Below the pieces are notes generated by a model, which made no database searches, had not been told where the DNA came from, and saw nothing but the letters and a program-made list of their open reading frames with translations. Below, piece by piece: positions 1 through 8,340 of a stretch of DNA of 21,812 nt. Location: contig WOYR01000171.1 of the NCBI GenBank assembly GCA_011620705.1, forward strand, positions 1 to 21,812, given 5' to 3'. The position numbers and the translations under genes were made by a program. The stretch's first letter is position 1. Every line of letters begins with the position of its first letter. Origin of the DNA: Microbacteriaceae bacterium (GTDB lineage: Bacteria > Actinomycetota > Actinomycetes > Actinomycetales > Microbacteriaceae).

Positions 1-349
1 TGCCGGGGCCGAACAGCCGGGCCTTCTCTCCGTCCCGGGTGACGCCCTCGCGGCTCAGATAGCTGAGGTGGGTCGCAAGCGGCGCGCTCCGTCCGCCGTG
101 ACGGACGACACGCGCCTTGATGACGGCGCCGCGCGAGCGGGAGGTGATGAGCCGGTTAGCCTGCACCGATGCGCGCTGGCCCCGGCCGAACCGGGAGCGG
201 TGGTTCGGCCCGATCGTCCCCTTTCGGGAGACCGTTCCGCCGGCGCGCTGGGCCGCCGCCAGCGCCTGCGCGATGAAGGGTCTGGCGCGCTGCGCGCTCG
301 TCGAGCGGATGCGGCCTGGCCGGATGCGGAAATCGTCCTCGCCGCTCAT
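1..349 (-). CDS. VirD2/TraI-like relaxase, N-terminal 116 aa (runs off the window)
   Basis: Read on the minus strand from ATG at 349, the frame stays open to the window edge. It begins MSGEDDFRIRPGRIRSTSAQ and continues with RARPFIAQALAAAQRAGG, RSRFGRGQRASVQANRL, AVIKARVVRHG, HLSYLSREGVTRDGEKA and LFGPG. This matches my memory of the N-terminus of relaxases with a C-terminal DUF3363 domain, found in proteobacterial integrative and conjugative elements. Such proteins nick oriT and lead the strand into the recipient. The catalytic Tyr and the HxH metal site would lie mostly beyond the edge, so activity cannot be judged. An in-frame ATG at 367 would add six residues. Other frames here, such as the one starting at 599, are shadows of this gene. 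The family call is from recognition. The proteobacterial affinity clashes with the actinobacterial rest of the window. Confidence 0.8.
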   Translation of the reverse strand, partial: MSGEDDFRIRPGRIRSTSAQRARPFIAQALAAAQRAGGTVSRKGTIGPNHRSRFGRGQRASVQANRLITSRSRGAVIKARVVRHGGRSAPLATHLSYLSREGVTRDGEKARLFGPG

Positions 350-411
350 GGTCGCGATCCCGCACATCGCGGAACGGCACTGATTTTCTTCTGAAATTGC
401 GGAGGCCGCAG

Positions 412-432
412 GCTGCGCCGATCAGGCGCAGC
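412..432. repeat. Perfect 8-bp inverted repeat upstream of the relaxase
   Basis: GCTGCGCC (412-419) and GGCGCAGC (425-432) are exact complements around the loop GATCA. The repeat lies 63 bp upstream of the relaxase start. Origins of transfer of this relaxase class usually sit next to the relaxase gene and carry inverted repeats, so this could be part of oriT, but it could equally be a terminator or leader hairpin. Confidence 0.5.
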
Positions 433-725
433 TCGCAAAATCGCCGCGTAAGCCCCTGAAAAAACACGACCGAACCGAAGCGCACATGTACAAGCTTCGC
501 AGCGGCGCTCTGGTATGCAATCGCCAGCAGGGCGAACGGTGCCAACTGAGCGAAGACATAGACGATCGGAGAACGCCAAAGCACCAAGAACTTGGACATG
601 AGTCGTGTACTCCATGTTCAGAACTGCTCTACGAACGACCCGGCGGGATCGACGGCGGTGTCGCGGCAACGCTGACGCTGCGCCGAACAGTTAGGTGATG
701 TCCGACGCACTGGGGGTGCGGGTGA

Positions 726-741
726 GCCCGATCGATTGGGC
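726..741. repeat. 16-bp near-palindrome
   Basis: GCCCGATCGATTGGGC is self-complementary except for one pair (G at 730 against T at 737). It sits in the gene-free boundary region, followed at 749-781 by TGGGGGAC and GTCCCCCA flanking a 17-nt loop. It could be an operator or a terminator; no gene start is close enough to decide. Confidence 0.3.
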
Positions 742-860
742 GGGCAGGTGGGGGACCCGACACCAGGCTAGATGTCCCCCATATGGAGAATCATTACGGG
801 CGGGTAAATTCCACCTGGAAATCCGAGACCGGCTCGACTGGTTGAGCGAGGGCTACGGGC

Positions 861-1547
861 CTAGCGGGCGAGGGTCCACGCCCTGCGCCTCACCAGCACG
901 TGCCCGCGCCGGGTGGTGAGCCGCGTCCACGGGCCGGTCTCGAACATCCGGACCTCGTCGTCACCCAGGAAGCCGAGCCCCATGGCCGCGAAAGCCGCGC
1001 CCGCCGGGACGTGCTCCAGCCCGTCGATGCCGCGGCTCCACACCTCGGAGCGCACGCGGCGCACGATCTGCTCGCCCACGGCATCCGGGATAGCGGCAGC
1101 CACCTCGTCGATGCCCGCCCGTGCTGCGCGCTCGAGAACGGCCGAGCTCGTCCCATCGATCGGGCGCCAGCCGCCGCGCGGGGGCGAGATCGCCGACCAG
1201 GTGACCGTGTTCACCTCCATCGGCACCGAGATGCTGACCGGGCCGCTGAGCGCGGAATTCTCCCGCCGCGCCTGCTGCGCCATCTCGAGCCGGCCCAACA
1301 GGGAGCGGATCGGCACCACGACATCGAACCCGGTCGACACATCCGCCAGCGCCAGAGTCCGAAGGCCCAGCACGGTCGGGCTCTCGTCGAGCAGGCCGAC
1401 CGGGTAGAACACGGCTGCGTACACGGCGAGAACCCCGCTGCCCGCGATCAGCCGCACCGAGCCCTCCTCGATGCGTGCGGCGCGAGCGAGGAAGACCTGG
1501 AGGTCGTCGAGCGTGGGGGTGTCTGCGAGAGTGAAGGAGCTGCCCAT
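861..1547 (-). CDS. Conserved actinobacterial hypothetical protein, 228 aa
   Basis: This is a full-length open frame with normal high-GC codon use. It begins MGSSFTLADTPTLDDLQVFL and ends RRGHVLVRRRAWTLAR. No signal peptide, membrane helix or known catalytic motif is visible. The first half reads as a mixed alpha/beta domain (LIAGSGVLAVYAAVFYP, VLGLRTLALAD). The ATG at 1547 has AGGAG three bases upstream and a TAGTTT box eight bases upstream, so either a leadered or a leaderless start is possible. It lies downstream of the thioesterase and ettA on the same strand, 115 bases after the thioesterase stop. I do not recognise a function. Confidence 0.75.
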   Translation of the reverse strand: MGSSFTLADTPTLDDLQVFLARAARIEEGSVRLIAGSGVLAVYAAVFYPVGLLDESPTVLGLRTLALADVSTGFDVVVPIRSLLGRLEMAQQARRENSALSGPVSISVPMEVNTVTWSAISPPRGGWRPIDGTSSAVLERAARAGIDEVAAAIPDAVGEQIVRRVRSEVWSRGIDGLEHVPAGAAFAAMGLGFLGDDEVRMFETGPWTRLTTRRGHVLVRRRAWTLAR

Positions 1548-1662
1548 CTGCTCCTAAACTACAGCCCGCGATCGTCCCCTTGGCGGGCCTTCTTGGGAGG
1601 CGGGATCTCAACGGCACCGGCGACCGCCCGACCGCCGGCGGGCGGGTTCCCCATGCCGCAGA

Positions 1663-2130
1663 TCAGCGGCGCGTGAAGTGCAGCGGTTCTTCCAGGTACG
1701 GGGACCACAGTTCGTGCAGCAGCGCCGGGACGCGCGTCGGCCGGCCGGATGCGGCATTCACCATCACGATCGAGGTGGCGGCCCGCACGTGCAGCACCCG
1801 CGGCACGAACCCGGCCGGGGAGTAGAGCTCGAAGCACATCTCGATGCTCGCGCCGGCGATCCGGCCGAGCCAGACCTCCACGTCGATCGGCGCGCGGGTG
1901 TACGGCATCGGCGCGAGGTACTCGACCTCGCTGCGCGCCACCAGCGACCAGGTGCTCGACTCCGCGCTCAGATCGAGCACGGCCGCCGGCTGGTCGAATT
2001 CGTCGCCGCCGCGCCAGAAGGCGCGCACCCGTGCCTCCTCGATCAAGCGCAGGGTCTCGACGTTGTTGATGTGCCCGTAGGCGTCGAGATCGCCCCAGCG
2101 CAGCGGGATAGGTATGTGGAGGCGGGTCAT
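1663..2130 (-). CDS. Acyl-CoA thioesterase, hotdog fold (YbgC/4HBT type), 155 aa
   Basis: The protein opens with RWGDLDAYGHINN, which contains the 4-hydroxybenzoyl-CoA thioesterase/YbgC signature DxxGHxNN with the expected catalytic Asp at residue 16. The rest fits a single hotdog domain, including the long central helix (LRLIEEARVRAFW, residues 27-39) and the late strands around WLGRIAGASIEMCFEL. The length is typical of the family. Members hydrolyse acyl-CoA thioesters in the cytoplasm; the substrate cannot be told from the sequence. It follows ettA with a 91-base gap. No convincing Shine-Dalgarno precedes the ATG at 2130, so the start may be off by a few codons. Confidence 0.88.
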   Translation of the reverse strand: MTRLHIPIPLRWGDLDAYGHINNVETLRLIEEARVRAFWRGGDEFDQPAAVLDLSAESSTWSLVARSEVEYLAPMPYTRAPIDVEVWLGRIAGASIEMCFELYSPAGFVPRVLHVRAATSIVMVNAASGRPTRVPALLHELWSPYLEEPLHFTRR

Positions 2131-2221
2131 GGCTGTTGCCGCACCGCCGCTCCCGCGGCGCGCAGTGCACGGATTGCGGCTCCACGCGACAGCCGTTCAC
2201 TCGCGGCGTTCCGAACGGACA

Positions 2222-3904
<1,683 letters not shown>

Positions 3905-3910
3905 GGGATC

Positions 3911-3916
3911 AGTCTA
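3911..3916 (-). promoter_or_regulatory. -10 box of a leaderless ettA promoter
   Basis: On the minus strand TAGACT is followed by GATCCC and then the ettA ATG at 3904. A -10 box six bases from the start codon places the transcript start at or next to the A of ATG. No Shine-Dalgarno lies in between. Confidence 0.6.
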
Positions 3917-3967
3917 CGGAAGGGCCGCGAACGCTTCGGAGCGAGGCCATCACCAGTCGCGAGGCTG

Positions 3968-4444
3968 TCACCAGTCGATCGTGCGAGTGATGCCGACCAG
4001 GCAGCGGCCCGTGACGAGCAACTTCTGCACGGTGCTGCTGTAGCCGGTGTTGCCGTACTGCCCGATGAGGCAGGTGTCGCCCAGTCGAACGGAGAACACG
4101 ATGTTGTCGGCTGCCAGGTTGACCGAGGTGCGGTCGGGGGTGACCTCCATGGCGACCTTCGGGAAACCCGCCTTCACCAGGTTGTCGATGAAGGGCCGCC
4201 CGCCCAGGTCGCCCCCTGCGGCGATCAGATCTTCGTTCACCTGGTCGAAGTACGCCTGGTTCTGAGCGGCCGTTCCGTCCAGATTGATCGTCGGCGCTGC
4301 CGGGGTCGCGCTGGAACTGACGGTGGGTTCCGGCGTCGCCGTCGGGACGGGCGATGGCACGCAGCCGACGAGGATCGCCATGACCGCGCCGCCGAGAGCC
4401 AACGGTAGGACGATGCGCGTCAGCAGTCCAGTGGTGCGGGGCAT
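3968..4444 (-). CDS. Secreted lipoprotein, probably DUF6993 type, 158 aa
   Basis: A basic N-terminus and hydrophobic segment end in the lipobox LVGC, with the acylated Cys at residue 28. A Pro/Thr/Ser/Ala-rich tether (about 29-52) follows, then a globular domain of about 100 residues. The domain contains the paired motifs DTCLIGQYG and GRCLVGITRTIDW, whose two cysteines probably form a disulfide outside the membrane. I associate this tail with the Microbacteriaceae lipoprotein family DUF6993, from memory. The ATG at 4444 is preceded by GAGGAGG, a strong ribosome site. A 10-bp direct repeat, TCACCAGTCG at 3950-3959 and 3968-3977, duplicates the last codons and stop. Function unknown. Confidence 0.82.
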   Translation of the reverse strand: MPRTTGLLTRIVLPLALGGAVMAILVGCVPSPVPTATPEPTVSSSATPAAPTINLDGTAAQNQAYFDQVNEDLIAAGGDLGGRPFIDNLVKAGFPKVAMEVTPDRTSVNLAADNIVFSVRLGDTCLIGQYGNTGYSSTVQKLLVTGRCLVGITRTIDW

Positions 4445-4489
4445 GATCCTCCTCGACCGGCCGCGGGTCCGGCTCGGGTCGCGATGAGT

Positions 4490-5044
4490 CTAGAACGGCA
4501 GCGCGAGCTCGACCGGGCGCCGTGAGCGAGCGGCGGCGAGTTCGTCGGCCGAGGTGCCGCCGCCGGCGTCCTCATCGGCATCGACGGATACGCCGGCCGC
4601 CGATGCGTCCACCGCGTCCGGACCGCCATCGCCGTCCAGCACCGCTGCGCGGTCGCTCGGCAGATCCGCATCGTTCACGACCGTCGACGACACCGAGCGC
4701 GTGAACACGGAGGTGCCCCATGCGAGGTCGTGCCCCAGCGCCTCGGCGTCCACCTCGATGGTGGTGCCCGCGCGGTCGCCGGTCTCCCAGTCGCGGATGC
4801 GGAGCTTGCCCGTCACGACGATGCGCTGCCCCTTCACGACCGAGCCGACCAGATTGATGGCGAGCTGGCGGAAGGCGGTGATCGTGTACCAATTGGTCTC
4901 GCCGTCGATCCATTTCTGCGCTCCGCGGTCGTAGCGGCGCTGGGTGGAGGCGAGCCGGAAGCTCGTGATCGGCAACCCCTCGCCGGTCACGAGGTGGCGC
5001 GGGGTGGTGGCGACGAGTCCGGTGAGGGTGATGGTGTCGGTCAT
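4490..5044 (-). CDS. ssb: Single-stranded DNA-binding protein, 184 aa
   Basis: The N-terminal 105 residues form an OB-fold SSB domain: TITLTGLVATTPRHLVTGEG, then SFRLASTQRRYD, WIDGETNWYTITAFRQLA and KGQRIVVTGKLRIRDW. A long acidic, Ala-rich disordered tail follows, and the protein ends VELALPF, which resembles the hydrophobic tip by which SSBs recruit partner proteins. The frame is open further upstream to 5473, but ATG 5044 starts the conserved domain and has AAGGAG eight bases ahead. SSB coats ssDNA in replication and repair. Without the chromosomal context of rpsF/rpsR/rplI this is more likely the second SSB paralogue of actinobacteria than the housekeeping copy; that is inference. Confidence 0.9.
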   Translation of the reverse strand: MTDTITLTGLVATTPRHLVTGEGLPITSFRLASTQRRYDRGAQKWIDGETNWYTITAFRQLAINLVGSVVKGQRIVVTGKLRIRDWETGDRAGTTIEVDAEALGHDLAWGTSVFTRSVSSTVVNDADLPSDRAAVLDGDGGPDAVDASAAGVSVDADEDAGGGTSADELAAARSRRPVELALPF

Positions 5045-5191
5045 GGATGCTCCTTCGAAAAGCGGATCGGTGAGTCCAGGGTGCGATCCTGAGCGGGTCC
5101 ATGGGGCGGGCGTGGGCGAACGGTGCAGCAGCGAGTCGCGACGCGGCTGTGGACGAGCAGTCAGCCCACCAGCGCGGGTAGCGTGCCCGAT

Positions 5192-5394
5192 GTGAACCGC
5201 ACGCGCACGATCCGGATCGGGGACCGCGATGCAGAACTGCGCGAGCACGCCTTGACGATCGGCGGGCTCCCCGTGCTCTGGGTGCTCGACGAGGCGCGGT
5301 ACGCCGACGGCGGCGGGGTGGCCGATGCCGATTTGCGGGCGGCGGGGATCCGGCGGCGGCCTGCCCGTTCCGACAGCGACGACGACCGGTGAGA
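5192..5394 (+). CDS. Small hypothetical protein, about 66 aa
   Basis: From GTG 5192 the frame reads MNRTRTIRIGDRDAELREHA, then LTIGGLPVLWVLDEARYADG, and ends RRRPARSDSDDDR. The pattern (short strand, acidic helix, hydrophobic strand, acidic tail) looks protein-like rather than a shadow. It is divergent from ssb. TAGCGT lies seven bases before the GTG, matching the leaderless arrangement seen elsewhere in this window; there is no Shine-Dalgarno. The frame extends upstream to ATG 5123, but that would run into the region upstream of ssb. No function can be assigned. It ends before the hairpin pair at 5414-5535. Confidence 0.45.
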
Positions 5395-5413
5395 CCGGAC
5401 GCACGACAGCGCG

Positions 5414-5466
5414 GATCGGATGCCGGGCGCGGCGTTCGTGCCGGGAAGCCGCCCCGGCATCCGATC
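5414..5466. repeat. Long inverted repeat
   Basis: GATCGGATGCCGGG (5414-5427) and CCCGGCATCCGATC (5453-5466) are perfect 14-bp complements. After a single bulged C at 5428, GCGGC (5429-5433) pairs with GCCGC (5448-5452), giving a 19-bp stem with a 14-nt loop. It lies between two convergent small genes. Confidence 0.7.
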
Positions 5467-5495
5467 GCCCCATCGTCGCGGGCCGGGAAGCAGAA

Positions 5496-5535
5496 CGGGC
5501 GCCGTCCTCCGTGCTGAGTGGAGGAACGACGCCCG
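5496..5535. terminator. Probable bidirectional hairpin terminator
   Basis: CGGGCG-CCGT-CCTCC (5496-5510) pairs with GGAGG-AACG-ACGCCCG (5520-5535), with small internal mismatches and a 9-nt loop. It lies between the ends of convergent genes. On the minus strand the stem is followed by a T-containing TTCTGCTTC tract. There is no long T-run, as is common in high-GC actinobacteria. Confidence 0.6.
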
Positions 5536-5558
5536 TCGTCTATGAGAAGGAGAGGCCG

Positions 5559-5774
5559 TCAGTGCTCGCGGAACTCCGGCCAGTCCGATCCCGGCGGCAT
5601 GCCGGCGTGCAGGGCGCTCTTGGCGACGTCGAGCGATGGGTAGGTCCCCCGCGCCCGGTCGTCATCCAGCAGTCGCACGGCGTAGCCCTCGGCGGTGTGG
5701 AGGATGGTGCCGGTCGCGCCCGCGTCGCCGAAGGCGACCCAGCGCTGACCGGTTGCTGCGATCGAACTCATCAT
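5559..5774 (-). CDS. Conserved small protein ending WPEFREH, 71 aa
   Basis: The protein contains QRWVAFGDAG, GTILHTAEGYAVRLL, GTYPSLDVAKSALHAGMPP and the C-terminus GSDWPEFREH. I recall very similar proteins in Microbacteriaceae, sometimes mislabelled methyltransferase, but 71 residues cannot hold a SAM-binding fold. The predicted layout is a few beta strands and one helix. AAAGGAG precedes the double ATG (5774 and 5771) with good spacing, and a hairpin terminator follows the stop. The stop-side proximity to the terminator suggests a single-gene transcript. Role unknown. Confidence 0.75.
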   Translation of the reverse strand: MMSSIAATGQRWVAFGDAGATGTILHTAEGYAVRLLDDDRARGTYPSLDVAKSALHAGMPPGSDWPEFREH

Positions 5775-5813
5775 CGAGCTCCTTTCGTTGCGGAGCCGAC
5801 GCTACGCCTGCTG

Positions 5814-6413
5814 TCACGCCCGCGCCAGCGTCACGAGCCCGGAGACCAGCACGTCGAGCAGCGCCTCGAAGCTGCGGCCGACGTCGTCGGGCATCCCGAA
5901 GCCGCCGTGCGCCTCCAGTTCGACGAAGCCGTGGATCGCGGCGCGCGTCACCCGCACCGCGTCGACGGTCCGCGCATCGGGCAGGCCGAAGCCGCGCAGG
6001 ACGGCTCCGACGACATCCACCGTGTCGACGGCCGCCTGAGCCAGCGCCAGCGACGCGGGATCGTCCTGGCCCGACTCGTCGAATGCGGGGGCCACCTGCG
6101 TCGCCTCATACAGTCCCGGATGCTCCGCCGCGAAGGCGCGGATCTCGCGTCCCAGCGCCCGCAGCGCATCCTCCCCGGCCCGGCCGACCGTGGTGGCGGA
6201 ACTCCGCCGCAGCAGCTCGGTCACCGCCACCAGCGCCACGGAGCGGCGCAGATCGGCGAGTGAGCCGATGTGCTTGTAGAGACTCGGAACGGCGACCCCG
6301 GCCCGCGCGGCCACGGCCGCGAGGGTGAGGCCGGCGAAGCCGTCCGGGCTCGAATCCACCAGCTCCACGGCGAGATCGGTGACCGCATCCCGGCTGAGGC
6401 CGGCCCTAGGCAC
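5814..6413 (-). CDS. TetR/AcrR-family transcriptional regulator (WHG-type C-terminus)
   Basis: The N-terminus carries a TetR helix-turn-helix: LTLAAVAARAGVAVPSLYKH at about residues 29-48, followed by GSLADLRRSVA. The C-terminal half (IRAFAAEHPGLYEAT, then TRAAIHGFVELEAHGGFGMP) fits the WHG/TetR_C_33 ligand domain. The frame is open to 6521, but the GTG at 6413 gives a normal 199-aa protein and overlaps the hydrolase stop by 8 bases, so the two genes are probably translated together. The perfect palindrome at 7300-7314 over the hydrolase promoter is its likely operator, which would make the operon autoregulated. The ligand is unknown. Confidence 0.88.
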   Translation of the reverse strand: MPRAGLSRDAVTDLAVELVDSSPDGFAGLTLAAVAARAGVAVPSLYKHIGSLADLRRSVALVAVTELLRRSSATTVGRAGEDALRALGREIRAFAAEHPGLYEATQVAPAFDESGQDDPASLALAQAAVDTVDVVGAVLRGFGLPDARTVDAVRVTRAAIHGFVELEAHGGFGMPDDVGRSFEALLDVLVSGLVTLARA

Positions 6414-7290
6414 GCGGTGCCCCTTGCGCGCTCCCGACGGGAGAGCGCCATCCGGAGCCCTGGCGCAGCCGCTCGACGAACGCCAGCACCGCGGGGGTGA
6501 CCAGCTCGGGGCGGGCCGCATGCGGGTAGTGCGCCGCTCCTTCGACCAGCAGTGTCTCGCCGTGCAGGGCGCGCGCGGCGAAGTCCAGCTCTGCGGCCGG
6601 GTCGCGGTAGTCCGGGTCGACGGAGCCCATGATCGTGAGCGACGGTGCTGAGACTTCGGGCAGTCGCGTTTCGACCGCGTGGTGGTCGAGTTGCACTGCC
6701 AGTTCGCGGAAGGATCTCAGGCGCCCCGGTTCGCGCATCGACGCCGTGATCGCGGCGGCATGGTCCCTCAACCAGGGTGCGGCCGTTCCGCGGTTGAGCG
6801 TCGTGCGGTAGTAGCCGGCCCAGGCGGCGGCGCCCCACGGTCCCGCGAAGAGCGCGCGATACATCAGCCTGTTCATGGCCAGAGCGGTTCGGGACGCCCG
6901 CTCGCGCAGGAACGGGCTCAGCAGCACCAGGCCGGCAATCGCATCCGGGCGGTCGGCGGCGGCCAGCAATGCCGCCGAACCCGCCATCGAGTTGCCGACG
7001 ATGACGGCCGGGCCGCCCAGTTCGTCGATGAGCGCCAGGATGTCGTCGGAGGTCACCTGGTCGCCGAAGCGCCGGAAGGTGGTGTCTGAGTCGCCGTGCC
7101 CGCCGAGGTCCATCACGGCGATGCGGAATCCGGCGTCGACCAGGGGGCCGGCCAACTCGCGGTAGCTGCCGCGCAGATCGCCCATCCCCGGGACGGCGAC
7201 GATCAGCGGACCGGCGCCGCTGACGGCATAAGCGAGGCGCCCTTCCTGGCGCGAGAGGAAGCGGAGGTCGGTAACGATGCTCATTGTCAT
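6406..7290 (-). CDS. Alpha/beta-fold hydrolase, 294 aa
   Basis: The nucleophile elbow is GNSMAG with Ser101. The oxyanion region is PGMGD (34-38). The acid is probably Asp225 in GSVDPDY, and His254 in GAAHYPH completes the triad. DLGGHGDSD (61-69) is the usual strand-4 loop. A cap of about 70 residues (130-200) separates the elbow from the acid. These features place it with soluble epoxide-hydrolase/esterase-like enzymes; the substrate cannot be told. Start candidates are ATG 7290 and ATG 7284. ATG 7290 lies seven bases after TAGCAT, a leaderless arrangement. It shares a transcript with the overlapping TetR gene, so the enzyme probably handles the compound that the regulator senses. Confidence 0.88.
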   Translation of the reverse strand: MTMSIVTDLRFLSRQEGRLAYAVSGAGPLIVAVPGMGDLRGSYRELAGPLVDAGFRIAVMDLGGHGDSDTTFRRFGDQVTSDDILALIDELGGPAVIVGNSMAGSAALLAAADRPDAIAGLVLLSPFLRERASRTALAMNRLMYRALFAGPWGAAAWAGYYRTTLNRGTAAPWLRDHAAAITASMREPGRLRSFRELAVQLDHHAVETRLPEVSAPSLTIMGSVDPDYRDPAAELDFAARALHGETLLVEGAAHYPHAARPELVTPAVLAFVERLRQGSGWRSPVGSAQGAPRA

Positions 7291-7299
7291 AGCCCCTAT

Positions 7300-7314
7300 G
7301 CTAATGTGATTAGC
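7300..7314. promoter_or_regulatory. Perfect 6-3-6 palindrome, likely TetR operator
   Basis: GCTAAT-GTG-ATTAGC is an exact inverted repeat. It covers the minus-strand -10 box TAGCAT (7303-7298) of the hydrolase-tetR operon and lies about 40 bases upstream of the -10 of the divergent permease gene. A repressor bound here would block the operon and might also affect the permease. Confidence 0.75.
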
Positions 7315-7352
7315 TACTTTTGCGCAAGAGCGGGGGCATCTGTGCCGCGACC

Positions 7353-7358
7353 TAGGCT
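7353..7358 (+). promoter_or_regulatory. -10 box of a leaderless permease promoter
   Basis: TAGGCT is followed by six bases (GAATGC) and then ATG 7365. No ribosome-binding site lies between them, so transcription probably starts at the ATG. Confidence 0.6.
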
Positions 7359-7364
7359 GAATGC

Positions 7365-8312
7365 ATGCAGCGGCCGCCCATGGGGTACCTTTTCGCGCTG
7401 CTGAGCGCCGCCCTGTTCGGCGCCAACGGCACCACGACGAAGCTGCTCGTTCTCAACGGGCTGGAGCCGCAGCAGCTCACCCTGTTCCGCTCGCTCGGCA
7501 CCGCGGTGCTCGCCGGGATCATGCTGCTGATCACCGACCGGAAGGCGTTCCGGATCAAGCCGCGCCAGTTGCTCGTGCTGGCGATCCTCGGCATCACCGG
7601 CATCGCGCTGCTGCAGGCGTGCTACGGAGGCGCCCTCGCCCGCCTGCCCGTCGGGATCGCATTGCTGCTGGAGTACACCGGCGTGCTGTTCGTCGCGCTC
7701 GTCGGCTTCTTCGTGTTCAAGGAGAAGGTCAAGGCCCGGCTGTGGGTGGCGATCGGTCTCGTGCTGGCCGGACTGGTGGTCGTGGCGCAGCTGTGGTCGA
7801 GCACGCTCGATCCGCTCGGCGTGGTGCTCGCCCTCGGGGCCGCGGTGGCGCTCACCGTCTACTTCGTCGTCGGCGAGCGCCAGGTGGCGGCGACCTCGCC
7901 CCTGGCCGTCGCCTTCTGGACCGGTCTGTTCGCCGCGGCGTTCTGGGCGGCCCTCAGCGGATGGTGGACCTTGGACCCCGCGGTCTTCGTCAAGCCGGTC
8001 GACATCGGCGGATCGCACGGTCACGTCGACGTTCCGCTCTTCCTGCCTCTCACATCGGCGATCGTGCTCGGATCGTTCCTGCCGTTCCTGCTCGGCTTCC
8101 ACGCGCTCAGGCACCTGCCCGCGACGGCGGCGGGCATCGCCGCGTCGTCGGAGGTGCTGTTCGCCTTCCTCGTGGCATGGCTCTGGCTCGGAGAAGGACT
8201 CCAGCCGGTGCAGCTGGCCGGCGCGGCCGTGGTGCTGGTCGGGATCATGCTCGCCCAGACGGCCCGGGTCGGCAAGGTCGTCGACGCCGATCTGGTGCTC
8301 CCGGCGGCCTGA
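7365..8312 (+). CDS. EamA/DMT-superfamily permease, 315 aa
   Basis: The protein is almost entirely hydrophobic, with about ten membrane helices in two repeats. Each repeat has EamA features: the first starts LFALLSAALFGANGTTTKLL (residues 9-28), with LLEYTGVLFVALVGFFVFKE around residues 100-119. The second contains HALRHLPATAAGIAASSEVL followed by FAFLVAWLWLGE, the typical end of an EamA domain. It acts in the cytoplasmic membrane as a drug/metabolite-type exporter of unknown substrate. It is divergent from the alpha/beta hydrolase-tetR operon across a shared 74-base region, so common control is possible. Confidence 0.9.
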   Translation: MQRPPMGYLFALLSAALFGANGTTTKLLVLNGLEPQQLTLFRSLGTAVLAGIMLLITDRKAFRIKPRQLLVLAILGITGIALLQACYGGALARLPVGIALLLEYTGVLFVALVGFFVFKEKVKARLWVAIGLVLAGLVVVAQLWSSTLDPLGVVLALGAAVALTVYFVVGERQVAATSPLAVAFWTGLFAAAFWAALSGWWTLDPAVFVKPVDIGGSHGHVDVPLFLPLTSAIVLGSFLPFLLGFHALRHLPATAAGIAASSEVLFAFLVAWLWLGEGLQPVQLAGAAVVLVGIMLAQTARVGKVVDADLVLPAA

Positions 8313-8340
8313 TGTCGGTGGTCGAAGACATGTTCGAGTC

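Larger units (their letters stand above)
350..860. other. Gene-poor boundary between relaxase and actinobacterial genes
   Basis: I cannot support a complete gene here. A minus-strand frame from ATG 599 begins MSKFLVLWRSPIVYVFAQLA and looks membrane-like for about 30 residues, but it runs out of frame into the relaxase and has only a distant GGAG. The stretch is visibly more A/T-rich than its surroundings in places (370-500, 780-830). It contains a perfect 8-bp hairpin (412-432), a 16-bp near-palindrome (726-741) and an 8-bp inverted repeat (749-756 with 774-781). The join between foreign and resident DNA probably lies between about 600 and 860, but no target-site duplication or tRNA end is visible. 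Confidence 0.5.

Noticed and set aside
156..599. 147-codon minus-strand frame with a hydrophobic N-terminus
   Set aside because: Its second half overlaps the relaxase coding sequence in another frame and reads as shadow. Only the first 30 residues look protein-like, with a poor ribosome site.
1559..1654. 31-codon minus-strand frame (MGNPPAGGRAVAGAVEIPPP...) between the thioesterase and the 228-aa gene
   Set aside because: There is no Shine-Dalgarno or -10 box, and a small GCCGC/GCGGC hairpin abuts the start. It could be a real tiny gene but I cannot support it.
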